64,000 bases of DNA from DASRBN01 sp035294305 (GTDB lineage: Bacteria; Chloroflexota; Ktedonobacteria; Ktedonobacterales; Ktedonobacteraceae): contig DATGLD010000001.1 in the NCBI GenBank assembly GCA_035294305.1, positions 1 to 64,000 of the forward strand. Direction: 5' to 3'. This document shows, one piece after another, positions 26,225 to 34,645 of the stretch (the first letter of the stretch is position 1; each line of letters opens with the position of its first letter). Below the pieces are notes generated by a model. It was not told the DNA's origin. It ran no database searches and saw nothing but the letters and a program-made list of their open reading frames with translations. The translations under genes were made by a program, and so were the position numbers.

Positions 26225-26437
26225 ATGTTTCTGTTTCCCCTCCCTGAAGCGTCAAAGACAATATGATAGCAGGCCAATCAACCGGTAAACCATGAAGTCG
26301 TAGTCTCCCTAAAAACATCTATTACCTTTATCTTACCACAGCTTTACGACAAAATATAGAGTATTACGGTCCAATTTGCTGAGATATCTCCAGAAGCTCG
26401 GCAATTCGTCGTAATTCTGCCAATTCTTCCTCGATTC

Positions 26438-26446
26438 TGCTATAAT
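26438..26446 (+). promoter_or_regulatory. Extended -10 promoter before comB
   Basis: TGCTATAAT is an ideal extended -10 element 32 bases before the ATG at 26478. The -35 region is poor, as expected for this class. The same element precedes the Rad50-like gene. Confidence 0.5.
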
Positions 26447-26477
26447 CAATCAGCATGAGTATCCTGTTCATAGCAGG

Positions 26478-27290
26478 ATGCGTCTTTTCGAAACTGAAGT
26501 AGATTACGCAGAAGCAGGAATAAGTCACTTGCGCTTGAACGTCTTCTTTACTCCCTCATCCGTCATGGTGGAGGAGCCAGCAATCAATCACATCTACATC
26601 GTCATAGACGTCATTCGGGCCACCACTACGCTTGCTGTTATCTTCGAGCAGGGTGCCGCGCGCGTTCTTGTCGCGGAAACGCTTGAGCAGGCGCAAGCAG
26701 CCGCCCAGAAATTGCCCGGGTGGCTCCTTTGCGGTGAACGCAACGTGAAGCCGCTGCCCGGTTTTGATTACGGTAATTCGCCCGTCCAGTTTTCTCAACT
26801 CGATCTCAAAGATCGCGAACTGATTTTGACAACCACCAACGGCACGCGCGCTTTCTATGCCTGCCCCGAACAATCAATTCGCATAGCTGGCAGCTTCTAC
26901 AATGCCCATGCGGTTACTGCCAGAGCACTGGAGCTCGCGCAACGGTACAAGAGCGGCATCAGCCTGCTATGTTCGGGGGAATACGGTTTATTCGCGCTCG
27001 ATGATACTGTGTGCGCCGGGTATCTGGCCCTTGAACTGTTGCGCCAATACGAGGCATATCCTCATGCTGAACCTCTATTGATCGATGAAAGCATTTATGC
27101 TGCTATCACTCTTTACAATGCTTATCCGCTGGCGAAGCTGATCGAGCATAGCCAATCGGCGCAGTCCGTAATCAACGCGGGTTTGCCGGATGATGTGACG
27201 TTTTGCTTGCAAAAAGATGGAGGGACGAGCGTGCCGCTGGTGGTGAGGAGAGACGAGGGAACCGGATTATTGTTATTAGAAAGTAGCTAA
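26478..27290 (+). CDS. comB: 2-phosphosulfolactate phosphatase family protein (ComB)
   Basis: This protein of up to 270 residues matches ComB: VIDVIRATTTLAVIFEQGA, LLCGERN followed by DYGNSP, LILTTTNGTRAF, and LCSGEYGLFALDDTVCAG. ComB removes phosphate from (R)-2-phospho-3-sulfolactate, a step in coenzyme M synthesis in archaea; in bacteria it supplies sulfolactate or has an unknown related role. The start is uncertain. The ATG at 26478 has little ribosome binding site, while a TTG at 26529 follows AGGAATAAG and begins LRLNVFFTP, which aligns with the usual family N-terminus. No ComA or ComC lies nearby. The stop is within a 19-bp inverted repeat. Confidence 0.9.
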   Translation: MRLFETEVDYAEAGISHLRLNVFFTPSSVMVEEPAINHIYIVIDVIRATTTLAVIFEQGAARVLVAETLEQAQAAAQKLPGWLLCGERNVKPLPGFDYGNSPVQFSQLDLKDRELILTTTNGTRAFYACPEQSIRIAGSFYNAHAVTARALELAQRYKSGISLLCSGEYGLFALDDTVCAGYLALELLRQYEAYPHAEPLLIDESIYAAITLYNAYPLAKLIEHSQSAQSVINAGLPDDVTFCLQKDGGTSVPLVVRRDEGTGLLLLESS

Positions 27291-27336
27291 ACAGGGAACG
27301 CTCGACAGGTCTACCGGGCGTTCCCTGTTTAGCTAC
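27283..27336. terminator. Perfect 19-bp inverted repeat overlapping both converging stop codons
   Basis: The arms 27283-27301 and 27318-27336 are exact reverse complements with a 16-base loop. The left arm contains the comB TAA (27288-27290), and the right arm contains the quinone oxidoreductase TAG (27333-27335). It is best read as a bidirectional terminator. Confidence 0.75.
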
Positions 27337-28310
27337 TCTACCCTCACGATCAATTTGCCAAAATTCTTATTTTCGCTCATTACCCGGTGCGCCTCTGCGA
27401 TCTCCGAGAGCGCGTAGATGTGTTCGATGACCGGCTTGACTGTGCCATTTGCCAGGAGCGGCAGGACACTCGTCGCGAAACGCCGCGTTACTGCCAGCTT
27501 TTCCTCCAATGTGCGCGTGCGCAGGGTTACGCCGCGCATCGATATGCGCTTGCCCATCAGCATGCCCAGGTTCACGTTTGCCTGGAAGCCGCCCATTGTT
27601 GCCAGGAAGACAATGCGCCCCCATGAGGCCATGGCCTGCAGATTCTGTTCCAGGTAGGGTGCGCCGGCAAAGTCGATGATTACGTGTACGCCCGCGCCGT
27701 TGGTCAGGCGATGCACCTTCTCTGCGAAGTTCTGATCAGAGAAACCGGCATCCAGACCCAAAGCCTTAGCTCGCTCCAACTTTTCCGGCGTGCGCGAGGT
27801 GCCAAAAGTAGTTGCGCCTGCCGCATGCGCGAGTTGAATAGCTGCTGTCCCGACCCCGCTGCCCGCCGCGTGAACCAGCACGCGCTCGCCCATTTGCAGA
27901 CCGGCCTGTGTGAAGAGCGCGTCATGCGCCGTCATGAAGACCTCCGGTATGCCCGCCGCCTGCTCAAAATCCAGGTTCGCCGGAATTTCTACCAGCATCC
28001 CCTCGTGAACCACGATATACTCCGCCTGTGCTCCCCCGCCTGCCAGTCCCATCACCCTCTGTCCTGGCTTCCACATTCGCGCCAGAGGGCCGACAACATC
28101 CACCTCGCCCGCGAATTCCATTCCAGGGATATCCGAAGGCCAGCCTGGTGGCGCGGGATACCCTCCTGCTCGCTGCAACAAATCTGCCCGGTTAATCCCA
28201 GCTGCTCTGACTCTCACCCTGACCTGGTCTCCTGCCGCTTCCGGCATTTCGACGTCCTGTATTGCCAGCACTTCTGGTCCACCGGGACGAGTGATTACTA
28301 CTGCACGCAT
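27333..28310 (-). CDS. Zinc-free NADPH:quinone oxidoreductase (PIG3/QOR type)
   Basis: This 325-residue medium-chain dehydrogenase/reductase has an N-terminal GroES-like fold with AAGINRADLLQRAGGYPAPPGWP, which identifies the PIG3/quinone reductase branch. The nucleotide-binding motif HAAGSGVGTAAIQLAHAAGA is at about 148-167, and FGTSRTPEKLERA follows. Catalytic zinc ligands are absent. It reduces quinones or enones with NADPH in the cytoplasm. It converges with comB and shares the terminator-like repeat. Confidence 0.9.
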   Translation of the reverse strand: MRAVVITRPGGPEVLAIQDVEMPEAAGDQVRVRVRAAGINRADLLQRAGGYPAPPGWPSDIPGMEFAGEVDVVGPLARMWKPGQRVMGLAGGGAQAEYIVVHEGMLVEIPANLDFEQAAGIPEVFMTAHDALFTQAGLQMGERVLVHAAGSGVGTAAIQLAHAAGATTFGTSRTPEKLERAKALGLDAGFSDQNFAEKVHRLTNGAGVHVIIDFAGAPYLEQNLQAMASWGRIVFLATMGGFQANVNLGMLMGKRISMRGVTLRTRTLEEKLAVTRRFATSVLPLLANGTVKPVIEHIYALSEIAEAHRVMSENKNFGKLIVRVE

Positions 28311-28393
28311 CAGTTTTGCTCTCCTGGTTGGTTTTTTCTATACTAAGGGATAATTTGAGCAAATCGCACCTGGGGCGCGATCAACCTGGCCCC

Positions 28394-29035
28394 CTATGCC
28401 TGAATCAACTTCAGTAAATCCGTGGTTATCTCGCTATTGGTAAAGTTCTGATCCAGCAACACCTGCTCGCGGCCCTGCTTATCGATCAAATATAGCACCG
28501 AGGTATGTATACTCGTGCTCGCGGATATGCTTTGCGCATCGACGGCGTAGGCAGTCCAGACCGGCGAGAGCTGGTTTTGTGTTCCGGTGAGATAGTGCCA
28601 GTAGCCGGTCATCTGGTGCTGCTCGGAAAAGGTCAGGGCCGAGGCTTGCGTATCACCCTTGGGATCGACACTAACTACCAGGATTGCCACCTTTTGCGCA
28701 TTGCTGCCCAGGCTCTGCATTGCCGTGTGCAGCTTTTCCGCGATCAGTGGGCATACGGTAGGACAGTGTGTGTACATAAAGGTTACAATGACAGGTTCGC
28801 CCTTGAATTGAGCGAGCGAAACCGTGTGTCCAAACTGATCCGTCAATTGGAATCCGGGCGCAGGTGAACCGCCCAGATCGATGCCCTGCAAGCCCAATGC
28901 GTTGGTTGTAGTTGAGGAACTAGTGCTGGCCCCGCCTGCCGCGTTGCGCAAACTCAAGAGGGCCACGATCAATACCACAAGCAGGGCCATCGTTACAACT
29001 GATAAACGTGAAGCCAGACGCCAGCTCATATTCAT
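28394..29035 (-). CDS. SCO1/SenC copper chaperone for cytochrome oxidase
   Basis: This 213-residue protein is anchored by an N-terminal helix (about 10-29), followed by a thioredoxin-like domain facing outward. The copper ligands are Cys91 and Cys95 in THCPTVCP and the later His near 182 in STSIHTSVLYLID. It delivers copper to the CuA site of cytochrome c oxidase subunit II. GAGGAATCAGGA precedes the ATG. It lies downstream of ctaB on the same strand and near ctaG, together forming an oxidase assembly group, though no oxidase subunit gene is in the window. Confidence 0.92.
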   Translation of the reverse strand: MNMSWRLASRLSVVTMALLVVLIVALLSLRNAAGGASTSSSTTTNALGLQGIDLGGSPAPGFQLTDQFGHTVSLAQFKGEPVIVTFMYTHCPTVCPLIAEKLHTAMQSLGSNAQKVAILVVSVDPKGDTQASALTFSEQHQMTGYWHYLTGTQNQLSPVWTAYAVDAQSISASTSIHTSVLYLIDKQGREQVLLDQNFTNSEITTDLLKLIQA

Positions 29036-29136
29036 GTTCCTGATTCCTCTAAGACTATTCCACTTGATCTTTTCCTATTGGAGAGCTACCCTTTCCTCGT
29101 TGGCAGCGGTGCGAACGCTCTTGATGGCTCGACCCG

Positions 29137-30069
29137 TTAGGATTTGAAAATGACTCTATCAATGACCATGGCGGCGAAGATCATCGCCAGATAGCAGTTA
29201 GAGTACCAGAAGAGCGTGCGCGCCCATTTCTTTGTCTTATCGCGCAGCAAACGTAGAGCCATGTATACCAGTATACCACCCAGGACGAGCGCCGCTGCCA
29301 GGTAGAGAAATCCCATTGCCCTCATTGCGAACAGCACCAGTGTCACCGCCAGCAACAGCAGCGAGTACAGGAAGATCTGCTTGCGTGTCTCGGATTCACC
29401 CATCACCACCGGCATCATAGGAATATGCGCCTTCTCGTAGTCTTTTTGAATCAGCAACGAGAGCGCCCAGAAATGCGGCGGCGTCCAGTAGAAGATGACG
29501 GCGAAAAGCCAGATGGCGGGCAAAGAAATACTGTTCGTTACGGCGGCCCAGCCCACCAGCACGGGTACAGCACCCGCCGCCCCACCGATTACAATATTTT
29601 GCGCCGAGGTGCGTTTGAGCCAGGCCGTATACACGAAAACATAGAAGAAAATGGCCGAAGTCGCCAGCAGCGCGCTGAGCAGATTGACGAAGAATGCCAG
29701 GATCAGAAATGATCCGATACCTAACAGCAGGCCGAAGATGAGCGCCTGCGCTGGCTGCACTCTGCCGGCGGGCAGCGAACGACGCTGCGTGCGCCCCATC
29801 ACCTGGTCGATATCACGGTCGATGTAGCAGTTGATGCAGTTGGCGCTGCCCGCCGACATCGCTCCGCCCAGCAGCGTTGCTAGCACCAGACCCCACGATG
29901 GGAATCCCCGGTCCGCGATAGCCATAGCCGCCATCGTCGTGCCCAGCAGCAGAACCGTCACATGGGGTTTCATCAGGTCGATATAGCTACCGATTGTTTG
30001 TTTGATTGGCCGGGTCTCTCGCTTCTCTTCTATCCCTTCAAGCTCTTCCAGCTGTTGTGCTGTCTTCAT
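29137..30069 (-). CDS. ctaB: Protoheme IX farnesyltransferase (heme O synthase)
   Basis: This 310-residue UbiA-superfamily prenyltransferase with about eight to nine membrane helices makes heme O from heme B and farnesyl diphosphate. The first Asp-rich motif is NCINCYIDRDIDQVMGRTQ at about 91-109, followed by RRSLPAGRV; the second, with DYEKAHIPMMPVV, is at about 210-222. The N-terminal 27 residues are charged and cytoplasmic. The downstream SCO1 gene follows after 101 bases. Divergent ctaG lies 420 bases upstream. Confidence 0.95.
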   Translation of the reverse strand: MKTAQQLEELEGIEEKRETRPIKQTIGSYIDLMKPHVTVLLLGTTMAAMAIADRGFPSWGLVLATLLGGAMSAGSANCINCYIDRDIDQVMGRTQRRSLPAGRVQPAQALIFGLLLGIGSFLILAFFVNLLSALLATSAIFFYVFVYTAWLKRTSAQNIVIGGAAGAVPVLVGWAAVTNSISLPAIWLFAVIFYWTPPHFWALSLLIQKDYEKAHIPMMPVVMGESETRKQIFLYSLLLLAVTLVLFAMRAMGFLYLAAALVLGGILVYMALRLLRDKTKKWARTLFWYSNCYLAMIFAAMVIDRVIFKS

Positions 30070-30108
30070 ATGAAACCAGATATCCTTCAGTAATTGATGA
30101 TGAGGGCA

Positions 30109-30256
30109 TCAGTGCATTTACTGCCATCCACTCATAATTCTTGCAGCGGGCCTACGGCCCGTCAGGACGGGAGGGGAAGCAAGCGGGGACACCCCGCACC
30201 CCGGCAGGGGTGAAACCCCTGCACCCCGAGTTATGAGTGGATGTCAGTGCATTTAC
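30109..30256. mobile_element. MITE-like palindromic element flanked by 13-base direct repeats
   Basis: TCAGTGCATTTAC occurs at 30109-30121 and again, identically, at 30244-30256. Between them, CATCCACTCATAA (30125-30137) and TTATGAGTGGATG (30231-30243) are perfect inverted ends. The interior is GC-rich with nested small palindromes (GCGGGCCTACGGCCCG, and CACCCCG/CAGGGGTG repeats). No coding sequence is inside. The structure fits a small non-autonomous insertion with a target duplication. Confidence 0.6.
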
Positions 30257-30284
30257 ACTTGACGTTTTTGGGTTTGGTAGCTAT

Positions 30285-30399
30285 CTGTTCAGAGAGAGCA
30301 GCAGGAGCCAAATCCGTGTGTGATTGAAAATTATTATCGTGGCTGCTCCTATTGCTCTCCTTGCAAAGATTGCTGTATGCCTTACAAGTTCCTGAACAG
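30285..30399. promoter_or_regulatory. Nested inverted repeats in the ctaB-ctaG intergenic region
   Basis: CTGTTCAG (30285-30292) pairs with CTGAACAG (30392-30399). Inside, GAGAGCAGCAGGAGCCA (30294-30310) pairs imperfectly with TGGCTGCTCCTATTGCTCTC (30340-30359). It lies upstream of the ctaG promoter, so it is either an operator region or part of a ctaB leader on the other strand. Confidence 0.35.
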
Positions 30400-30422
30400 G
30401 GCGAGAGGTGAATCTTTACTAC

Positions 30423-30451
30423 TTGCCCCCCTTTCCCACCCCTGCTATAGT
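30423..30451 (+). promoter_or_regulatory. Sigma-A-type promoter for ctaG
   Basis: TTGCCC (30423-30428) and TATAGT (30446-30451) are 17 bases apart. The leader before the ATG at 30491 would be about 33 bases. Confidence 0.6.
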
Positions 30452-30490
30452 ATCTAACGAATAGGTAAACATAGGTGAAAGGTCCCGGTT

Positions 30491-31333
30491 ATGACGGCAA
30501 ATATTGGTCTTGACTTCTGGTTGACACAATGGAATCTTGATCCATCCATTCTTATCGGCACGGCATTAATTATCGGTGGCTATCTGTATGCTATCGGCCC
30601 GCTGCGCAGGCGCTATAACTTTGAAAAGGCCTCGCGTGGCCAGGTCTTTGCGTTCTTATCCGGCATGATTATTATGTTCCTGGCCCTTGTTACTCCGCTG
30701 GACGAGCTTGGCGACTCCTACCTGTTCAGCGCGCACATGGTGCAGCATTTGCTGATCACTATCGTCGGACCGCCATTGCTGCTGATCGGAACGCCCGAAT
30801 GGTTCCTGAGACCAATAGTGCGCACCCCGGCGCTATTTCGTATCGCAAAGTTTTTCACGATGCCTGTTATTTGCTTTGCCCTTTTCAATATCGACTTCTG
30901 GCTCTGGCACGCGCCTCCGCTCTACGATGCCACGCTGGAAAACGAGTCCATTCACATCATCGAACACCTGACCTTTATCATCTTTGGCGTCCTGAACTGG
31001 TGGCCGATGTTCAGTCCATCCAGGGATTTACCGCGCCTGCCTATCGGCGGACAGGTACTCTATCTCTTCCTCAGCGGCATGCCCACCGTCGCGCTAGGAG
31101 CCGGCCTTACCTTCTTGCCGCCGCTCTATGCTCCCTACATCACCGCTCCGCGTGTATGGGGCATTTCTGCGGCCACCGACCAGCAGTTGGGCGGTCTCAT
31201 CATGTGGATTCCCGGCAATATCCTCTATATCGTCGTTATGAGCGCTCTCTTCATCCGCTGGATGCAGCAGCAAGAGGCAAAGCAGATGGCCCGGGAACGA
31301 GAACAATATGAAAAAGAGGATGCCATCATATAG
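30491..31333 (+). CDS. ctaG: Cytochrome c oxidase assembly protein, CtaG (caa3) type
   Basis: This 280-residue membrane protein has about seven helices and matches the CtaG_caa3 family. Diagnostic segments are SAHMVQHLLITIVGPPLLLIG, FWLWHAPPLYDATLENESIHIIEHL, and DQQLGGLIMWIPGNILYIV, with conserved His and Trp residues probably involved in metal or oxidase handling. The C-terminus is charged and cytoplasmic. It faces away from ctaB and the SCO1 gene but belongs to the same functional group. AAAGG is upstream of the ATG. Confidence 0.92.
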   Translation: MTANIGLDFWLTQWNLDPSILIGTALIIGGYLYAIGPLRRRYNFEKASRGQVFAFLSGMIIMFLALVTPLDELGDSYLFSAHMVQHLLITIVGPPLLLIGTPEWFLRPIVRTPALFRIAKFFTMPVICFALFNIDFWLWHAPPLYDATLENESIHIIEHLTFIIFGVLNWWPMFSPSRDLPRLPIGGQVLYLFLSGMPTVALGAGLTFLPPLYAPYITAPRVWGISAATDQQLGGLIMWIPGNILYIVVMSALFIRWMQQQEAKQMAREREQYEKEDAII

Positions 31334-31374
31334 GTGGTCGCCCTCCAGCCTCTGGCTGCTTGTGGTCACCTTCT
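31333..31374. repeat. Partial copies of the GGTCGCCC/GGTCACC repeat
   Basis: GTGGTCGCCCTCCAGCC and TTGTGGTCACC flank a small CAGCC-TCT-GGCTG hairpin. These are decayed arms of the palindrome family that is intact at 57156-57246. Confidence 0.4.
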
Positions 31375-31417
31375 GCTAGCGCCACAGCCAGCAAGTCTCT
31401 CATTCTCTTCCCATCCA

Positions 31418-31426
31418 TGCTATAAT
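31418..31426 (+). promoter_or_regulatory. Extended -10 promoter of the Rad50-like/NurA operon
   Basis: TGCTATAAT lies 90 bases before the Rad50-like ATG and downstream of the ctaG stop, so the operon can be transcribed independently. Confidence 0.5.
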
Positions 31427-31516
31427 CCCTTCAGAATTTCCACTTTTCCCGGCAAGCAGCAGAATAGAGAAGTGGAGAAAAACATATTTCGTGTTTGTTG
31501 GGAAGGCTGCATTGCA

Positions 31517-34500
31517 ATGCTCATTACACGCATCGAGTTAGAGAACATTAAGAGCTATCGCCACCTGGCCGTTGATTTGCGGCGCGGCACCACCGCTATC
31601 AGCGGCCCTAACGGGTCAGGCAAAACTACACTTGTTGAAGCCATTGGCTATGCCCTGTTCGACTTTCTCCCCTATAATCAGACGCAATTTGTGCGTGAAG
31701 GCGAAAAATTTGGTCGCGTCGTCGTCCATTTCCTCGGCAACGATGATCGTCCCTACGAGGTCGAGCGGCGCTGTGGCGCGGGTGCGAAGTGGTTCGTGTA
31801 TGACTGCGAAGCTGATATGCGCCTTGAGCAAAGCACCGATGTACTCGATAAGCTACACGAGCTCTTCGGCATCGACCGCGAGCGTCCCCTGGATAGCCTC
31901 TTCCGCGATGCGCTGGGCGTGCCACAGGGGACATTCACTGCCAGCTTCTTGCTCACTCCGGCCAAGCGCAAGCAAATCTTCGATGCGCTGCTGCAAATAG
32001 AAGACTACAAAACCGCTTTCGACTATCTCTTAGAGGTAAAAAATACCTACAGAGATCAGCTACAGGCTCAAGTACGGGAAATTGACCGCCTCACCTTTGA
32101 GACACAGGAACTTGATGCCTGGCGCCAGGCACTGGCGGGTATGCGCTTGCAAGACCGGCAGAAAAAGGAACAAAATGCGCAGGTTACGCAGCGCCTTGCC
32201 GATTGCAAAGAGCGCGAGGCGATCCTGAGGCAGAGCCAGGATCGTCTCAATCGGTGCAGCGCGCAACTTGAACTGAGTCGCATGAAACATGAAAGCGCTC
32301 AACAGGAGCTATCCAGAAGCGAAGAGGCTCTAAATGAAGCTCGCGCCGCGCGACGGGCTGTTGAAGATTCCTTGCTGGATTACCGGCGCTACCAGCAGGC
32401 CGAAGCAACGCTGCTTAGTTTGCGTGAGGATGAACGGGAGCGTAATGCCTTGCGGCAACAGCATGCGGAGCAGCAAAAACGGCTGGCAACCGTTACGGCC
32501 AATATCGCTCATCTACAGGTGCGACTTGACGAGGTGGCCGCTGCCCGGCAGCGGCTAGAAGCGTTGCTGCCGGCCTATGAGCAGCAACTTGAGCTGGAAA
32601 AGCAGAAAGAGCTGCTGGCACAGCAAGTTACTAACCACGAGAATCTAAAAGAAGAGGCGGCACGCCTCAGCCGGCTACTTGAGGACTGCCGGCGACAGCA
32701 GGAAAAACTGCAACAGCGTATTGCCGAGATCGAACCGCTCCAGCCGCTGGCCGAAAAATTGACCGAACGGGTCGAAAAGGTCGTACAGCTTCAGACAAGG
32801 CTGCTTGATCGCGGCGCGAAACGCAAGCAGTACGAGGAGAAACGCGGCCAGTTGCAGGAGAAACTTGCGGATCAAGAGCATACTGCTGCCCAGTTACGCA
32901 AGGCAGAAGACTATATTGCGAAGGCCGAGCAGCATCGCGCGGAGGCCGAGGAACTGCCGGGACTGCAAGAGGAATTTGAACGATTTTCGGCACAAAAGCA
33001 CAAACTCGAAGGCAACATCGAAAGCTATCAAGAATCGCGCCGTCTCTCCGCCGGTGGCCAATGTCCGCTGCTGCACCAGCCCTGTCTGAATATCAAGCAA
33101 ATAGGCCTGGTGAGCCTCGAGTCCTACTTTGATAGCCTGCTGGACGAGGAGCATACGCAATACGAAGCGCTCGCGCAACGATTGGAAGCCATCAGCGCAC
33201 GTATCGCTTATGTGAAAAAACATGCCGGCGCGCTGGAAAAAGTGGGGCAGTATATCGAAAGGCGCGACATCTGTACCGATAAATTGCAGCGTTTGAACAT
33301 CGACATCACGCGCCTGCAACGCGAGATTGCGGACCTTGAGCAAGGTTTGGAAGAATTGAAGCTCGTTGATAAACTCATTCTCAAGGCAACAGCAGACCGT
33401 GACGAGAGCCAGAAGGCCGATCAACAGGTGCGTGAGCTGGAGGGTTTCCGCAAACAGCTTGAGCAAGTGCAGGCACAGATCGAGCAATATAGAGCCGATC
33501 TGGAAGAGCGCAGGAGGCAGGCGGATGCAGTCAGTGGCAGCGCCGCACAACTCGAAGAGGTGAACCAGGCATTGGAGGCCCTGAACGACCCGCGCTCGCT
33601 CCTTAAAGTCCAGCAAGAAACCATCAAGCAGGAGCCTGTCTACCAGCAACAATTGCAGGCACAGCAGCAAAATCGCCAGCAAACTGAACAACAACTGCAC
33701 GCCCTGGATCAGCAACTACAGGGCTTCGCGCAGCTTGACGTGCAAATCGGTGAGCAAGAGGCGGTTCGCGCCCGCTGTAAGCCTGGATATGATACCTATA
33801 TCAAGAACGAGAACGTGGCCACGCTCCTACCCGCCCGAGAACGGGCTTCTATGCAGGCAGCGAGCCAAGCAGAACAGGCTCAGCAGAACTTGCAGAAGGC
33901 CGAAGCGGCCTATCAGGAAGCGGCATCCGCGTTTAATGAGCAGGAGCTATTATCCATCCAGGCAGAAATTAAGCTGCTTGAGAACACGCAGGCAACGCTG
34001 GCAACAGAAATGACCAGACTTCAGCTCGATATCAACGAACTGGAGCAAAATATCGCGCACGCGGAAGAGCTATTGAAGGAGCTAGAGGCTGCGCAGCAGG
34101 AGAAGCGGACACTCGAAGACCTGCAAACGATGGTGGAGCAGTTCCGCAAGTTGATCAAGGAGGCCGCGCCATACGTGCTGAAGGCGATGCTCAACGATAT
34201 CTCAGCCGAGGCCAATCGGATCTTCGGCGAGATCATGGGCGACCGCAGCGCGCAACTTTTCTGGGAGAACGATTACGAGATCGTCCTGCGCCGCCAGGCT
34301 GTCAATCGCACCTTCGCGCAGTTGAGCGGCGGCGAGCAGATGAGCGCGGCGCTGGCCGTTCGCCTGGCGCTGCTCAAAAAGCTCTCCACGCTCAATATCG
34401 CCTTCTTCGATGAGCCGACGCAGAACATGGATCTCTTGCGCCGCTCTAATCTGGCAGAGCAGATCCGGCGTGTGCGCGGCTTCGACCAACTCTTCGTCAT

Positions 34501-34645
34501 CAGCCACGACGATACATTTGAGCAGGGACTTGATAGCCTGGTGCGCCTGCGCAAAATAGACGGTGAGACGCGCCTGCTGACCGAAGACGATGACAATATG
34601 TTTGCGATAGAAGAGCAGGTGCCAGTCCATGCTGCACAAAGGTAA
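31517..34645 (+). CDS. Rad50/SbcC-like SMC-type ATPase
   Basis: This 1042-residue protein has split ABC ATPase ends around a long coiled coil. Walker A GPNGSGKTT is at 30-38, the signature LSGGEQ at about 936-941, Walker B with Asp965-Glu966 in NIAFFDEPT, and the switch His997 in VISHDD. Two cysteines, Cys516 and Cys523 in CPLLHQPC, sit exactly mid-protein where Rad50 carries its CxxC zinc hook, but with C-x6-C spacing. Such proteins tether DNA ends and license a nuclease. The partner is normally Mre11/SbcD; here the overlapping next gene is NurA. The ATG at 31517 has GGGAAGG upstream; a longer frame to 31334 reads repeat DNA. Confidence 0.93.
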   Translation: MLITRIELENIKSYRHLAVDLRRGTTAISGPNGSGKTTLVEAIGYALFDFLPYNQTQFVREGEKFGRVVVHFLGNDDRPYEVERRCGAGAKWFVYDCEADMRLEQSTDVLDKLHELFGIDRERPLDSLFRDALGVPQGTFTASFLLTPAKRKQIFDALLQIEDYKTAFDYLLEVKNTYRDQLQAQVREIDRLTFETQELDAWRQALAGMRLQDRQKKEQNAQVTQRLADCKEREAILRQSQDRLNRCSAQLELSRMKHESAQQELSRSEEALNEARAARRAVEDSLLDYRRYQQAEATLLSLREDERERNALRQQHAEQQKRLATVTANIAHLQVRLDEVAAARQRLEALLPAYEQQLELEKQKELLAQQVTNHENLKEEAARLSRLLEDCRRQQEKLQQRIAEIEPLQPLAEKLTERVEKVVQLQTRLLDRGAKRKQYEEKRGQLQEKLADQEHTAAQLRKAEDYIAKAEQHRAEAEELPGLQEEFERFSAQKHKLEGNIESYQESRRLSAGGQCPLLHQPCLNIKQIGLVSLESYFDSLLDEEHTQYEALAQRLEAISARIAYVKKHAGALEKVGQYIERRDICTDKLQRLNIDITRLQREIADLEQGLEELKLVDKLILKATADRDESQKADQQVRELEGFRKQLEQVQAQIEQYRADLEERRRQADAVSGSAAQLEEVNQALEALNDPRSLLKVQQETIKQEPVYQQQLQAQQQNRQQTEQQLHALDQQLQGFAQLDVQIGEQEAVRARCKPGYDTYIKNENVATLLPARERASMQAASQAEQAQQNLQKAEAAYQEAASAFNEQELLSIQAEIKLLENTQATLATEMTRLQLDINELEQNIAHAEELLKELEAAQQEKRTLEDLQTMVEQFRKLIKEAAPYVLKAMLNDISAEANRIFGEIMGDRSAQLFWENDYEIVLRRQAVNRTFAQLSGGEQMSAALAVRLALLKKLSTLNIAFFDEPTQNMDLLRRSNLAEQIRRVRGFDQLFVISHDDTFEQGLDSLVRLRKIDGETRLLTEDDDNMFAIEEQVPVHAAQR

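Noticed and set aside
30285..30399. Riboswitch in the ctaG leader
   Set aside because: The paired region lies upstream of the ctaG -35/-10 boxes, so it would not be in the ctaG transcript.
32894..33715. A 273-codon Leu-rich ORF antisense to the Rad50-like coiled coil
   Set aside because: Antisense of Gln/Glu/Lys-rich coiled-coil DNA naturally gives Leu/Phe-rich frames; it is not a membrane protein gene.
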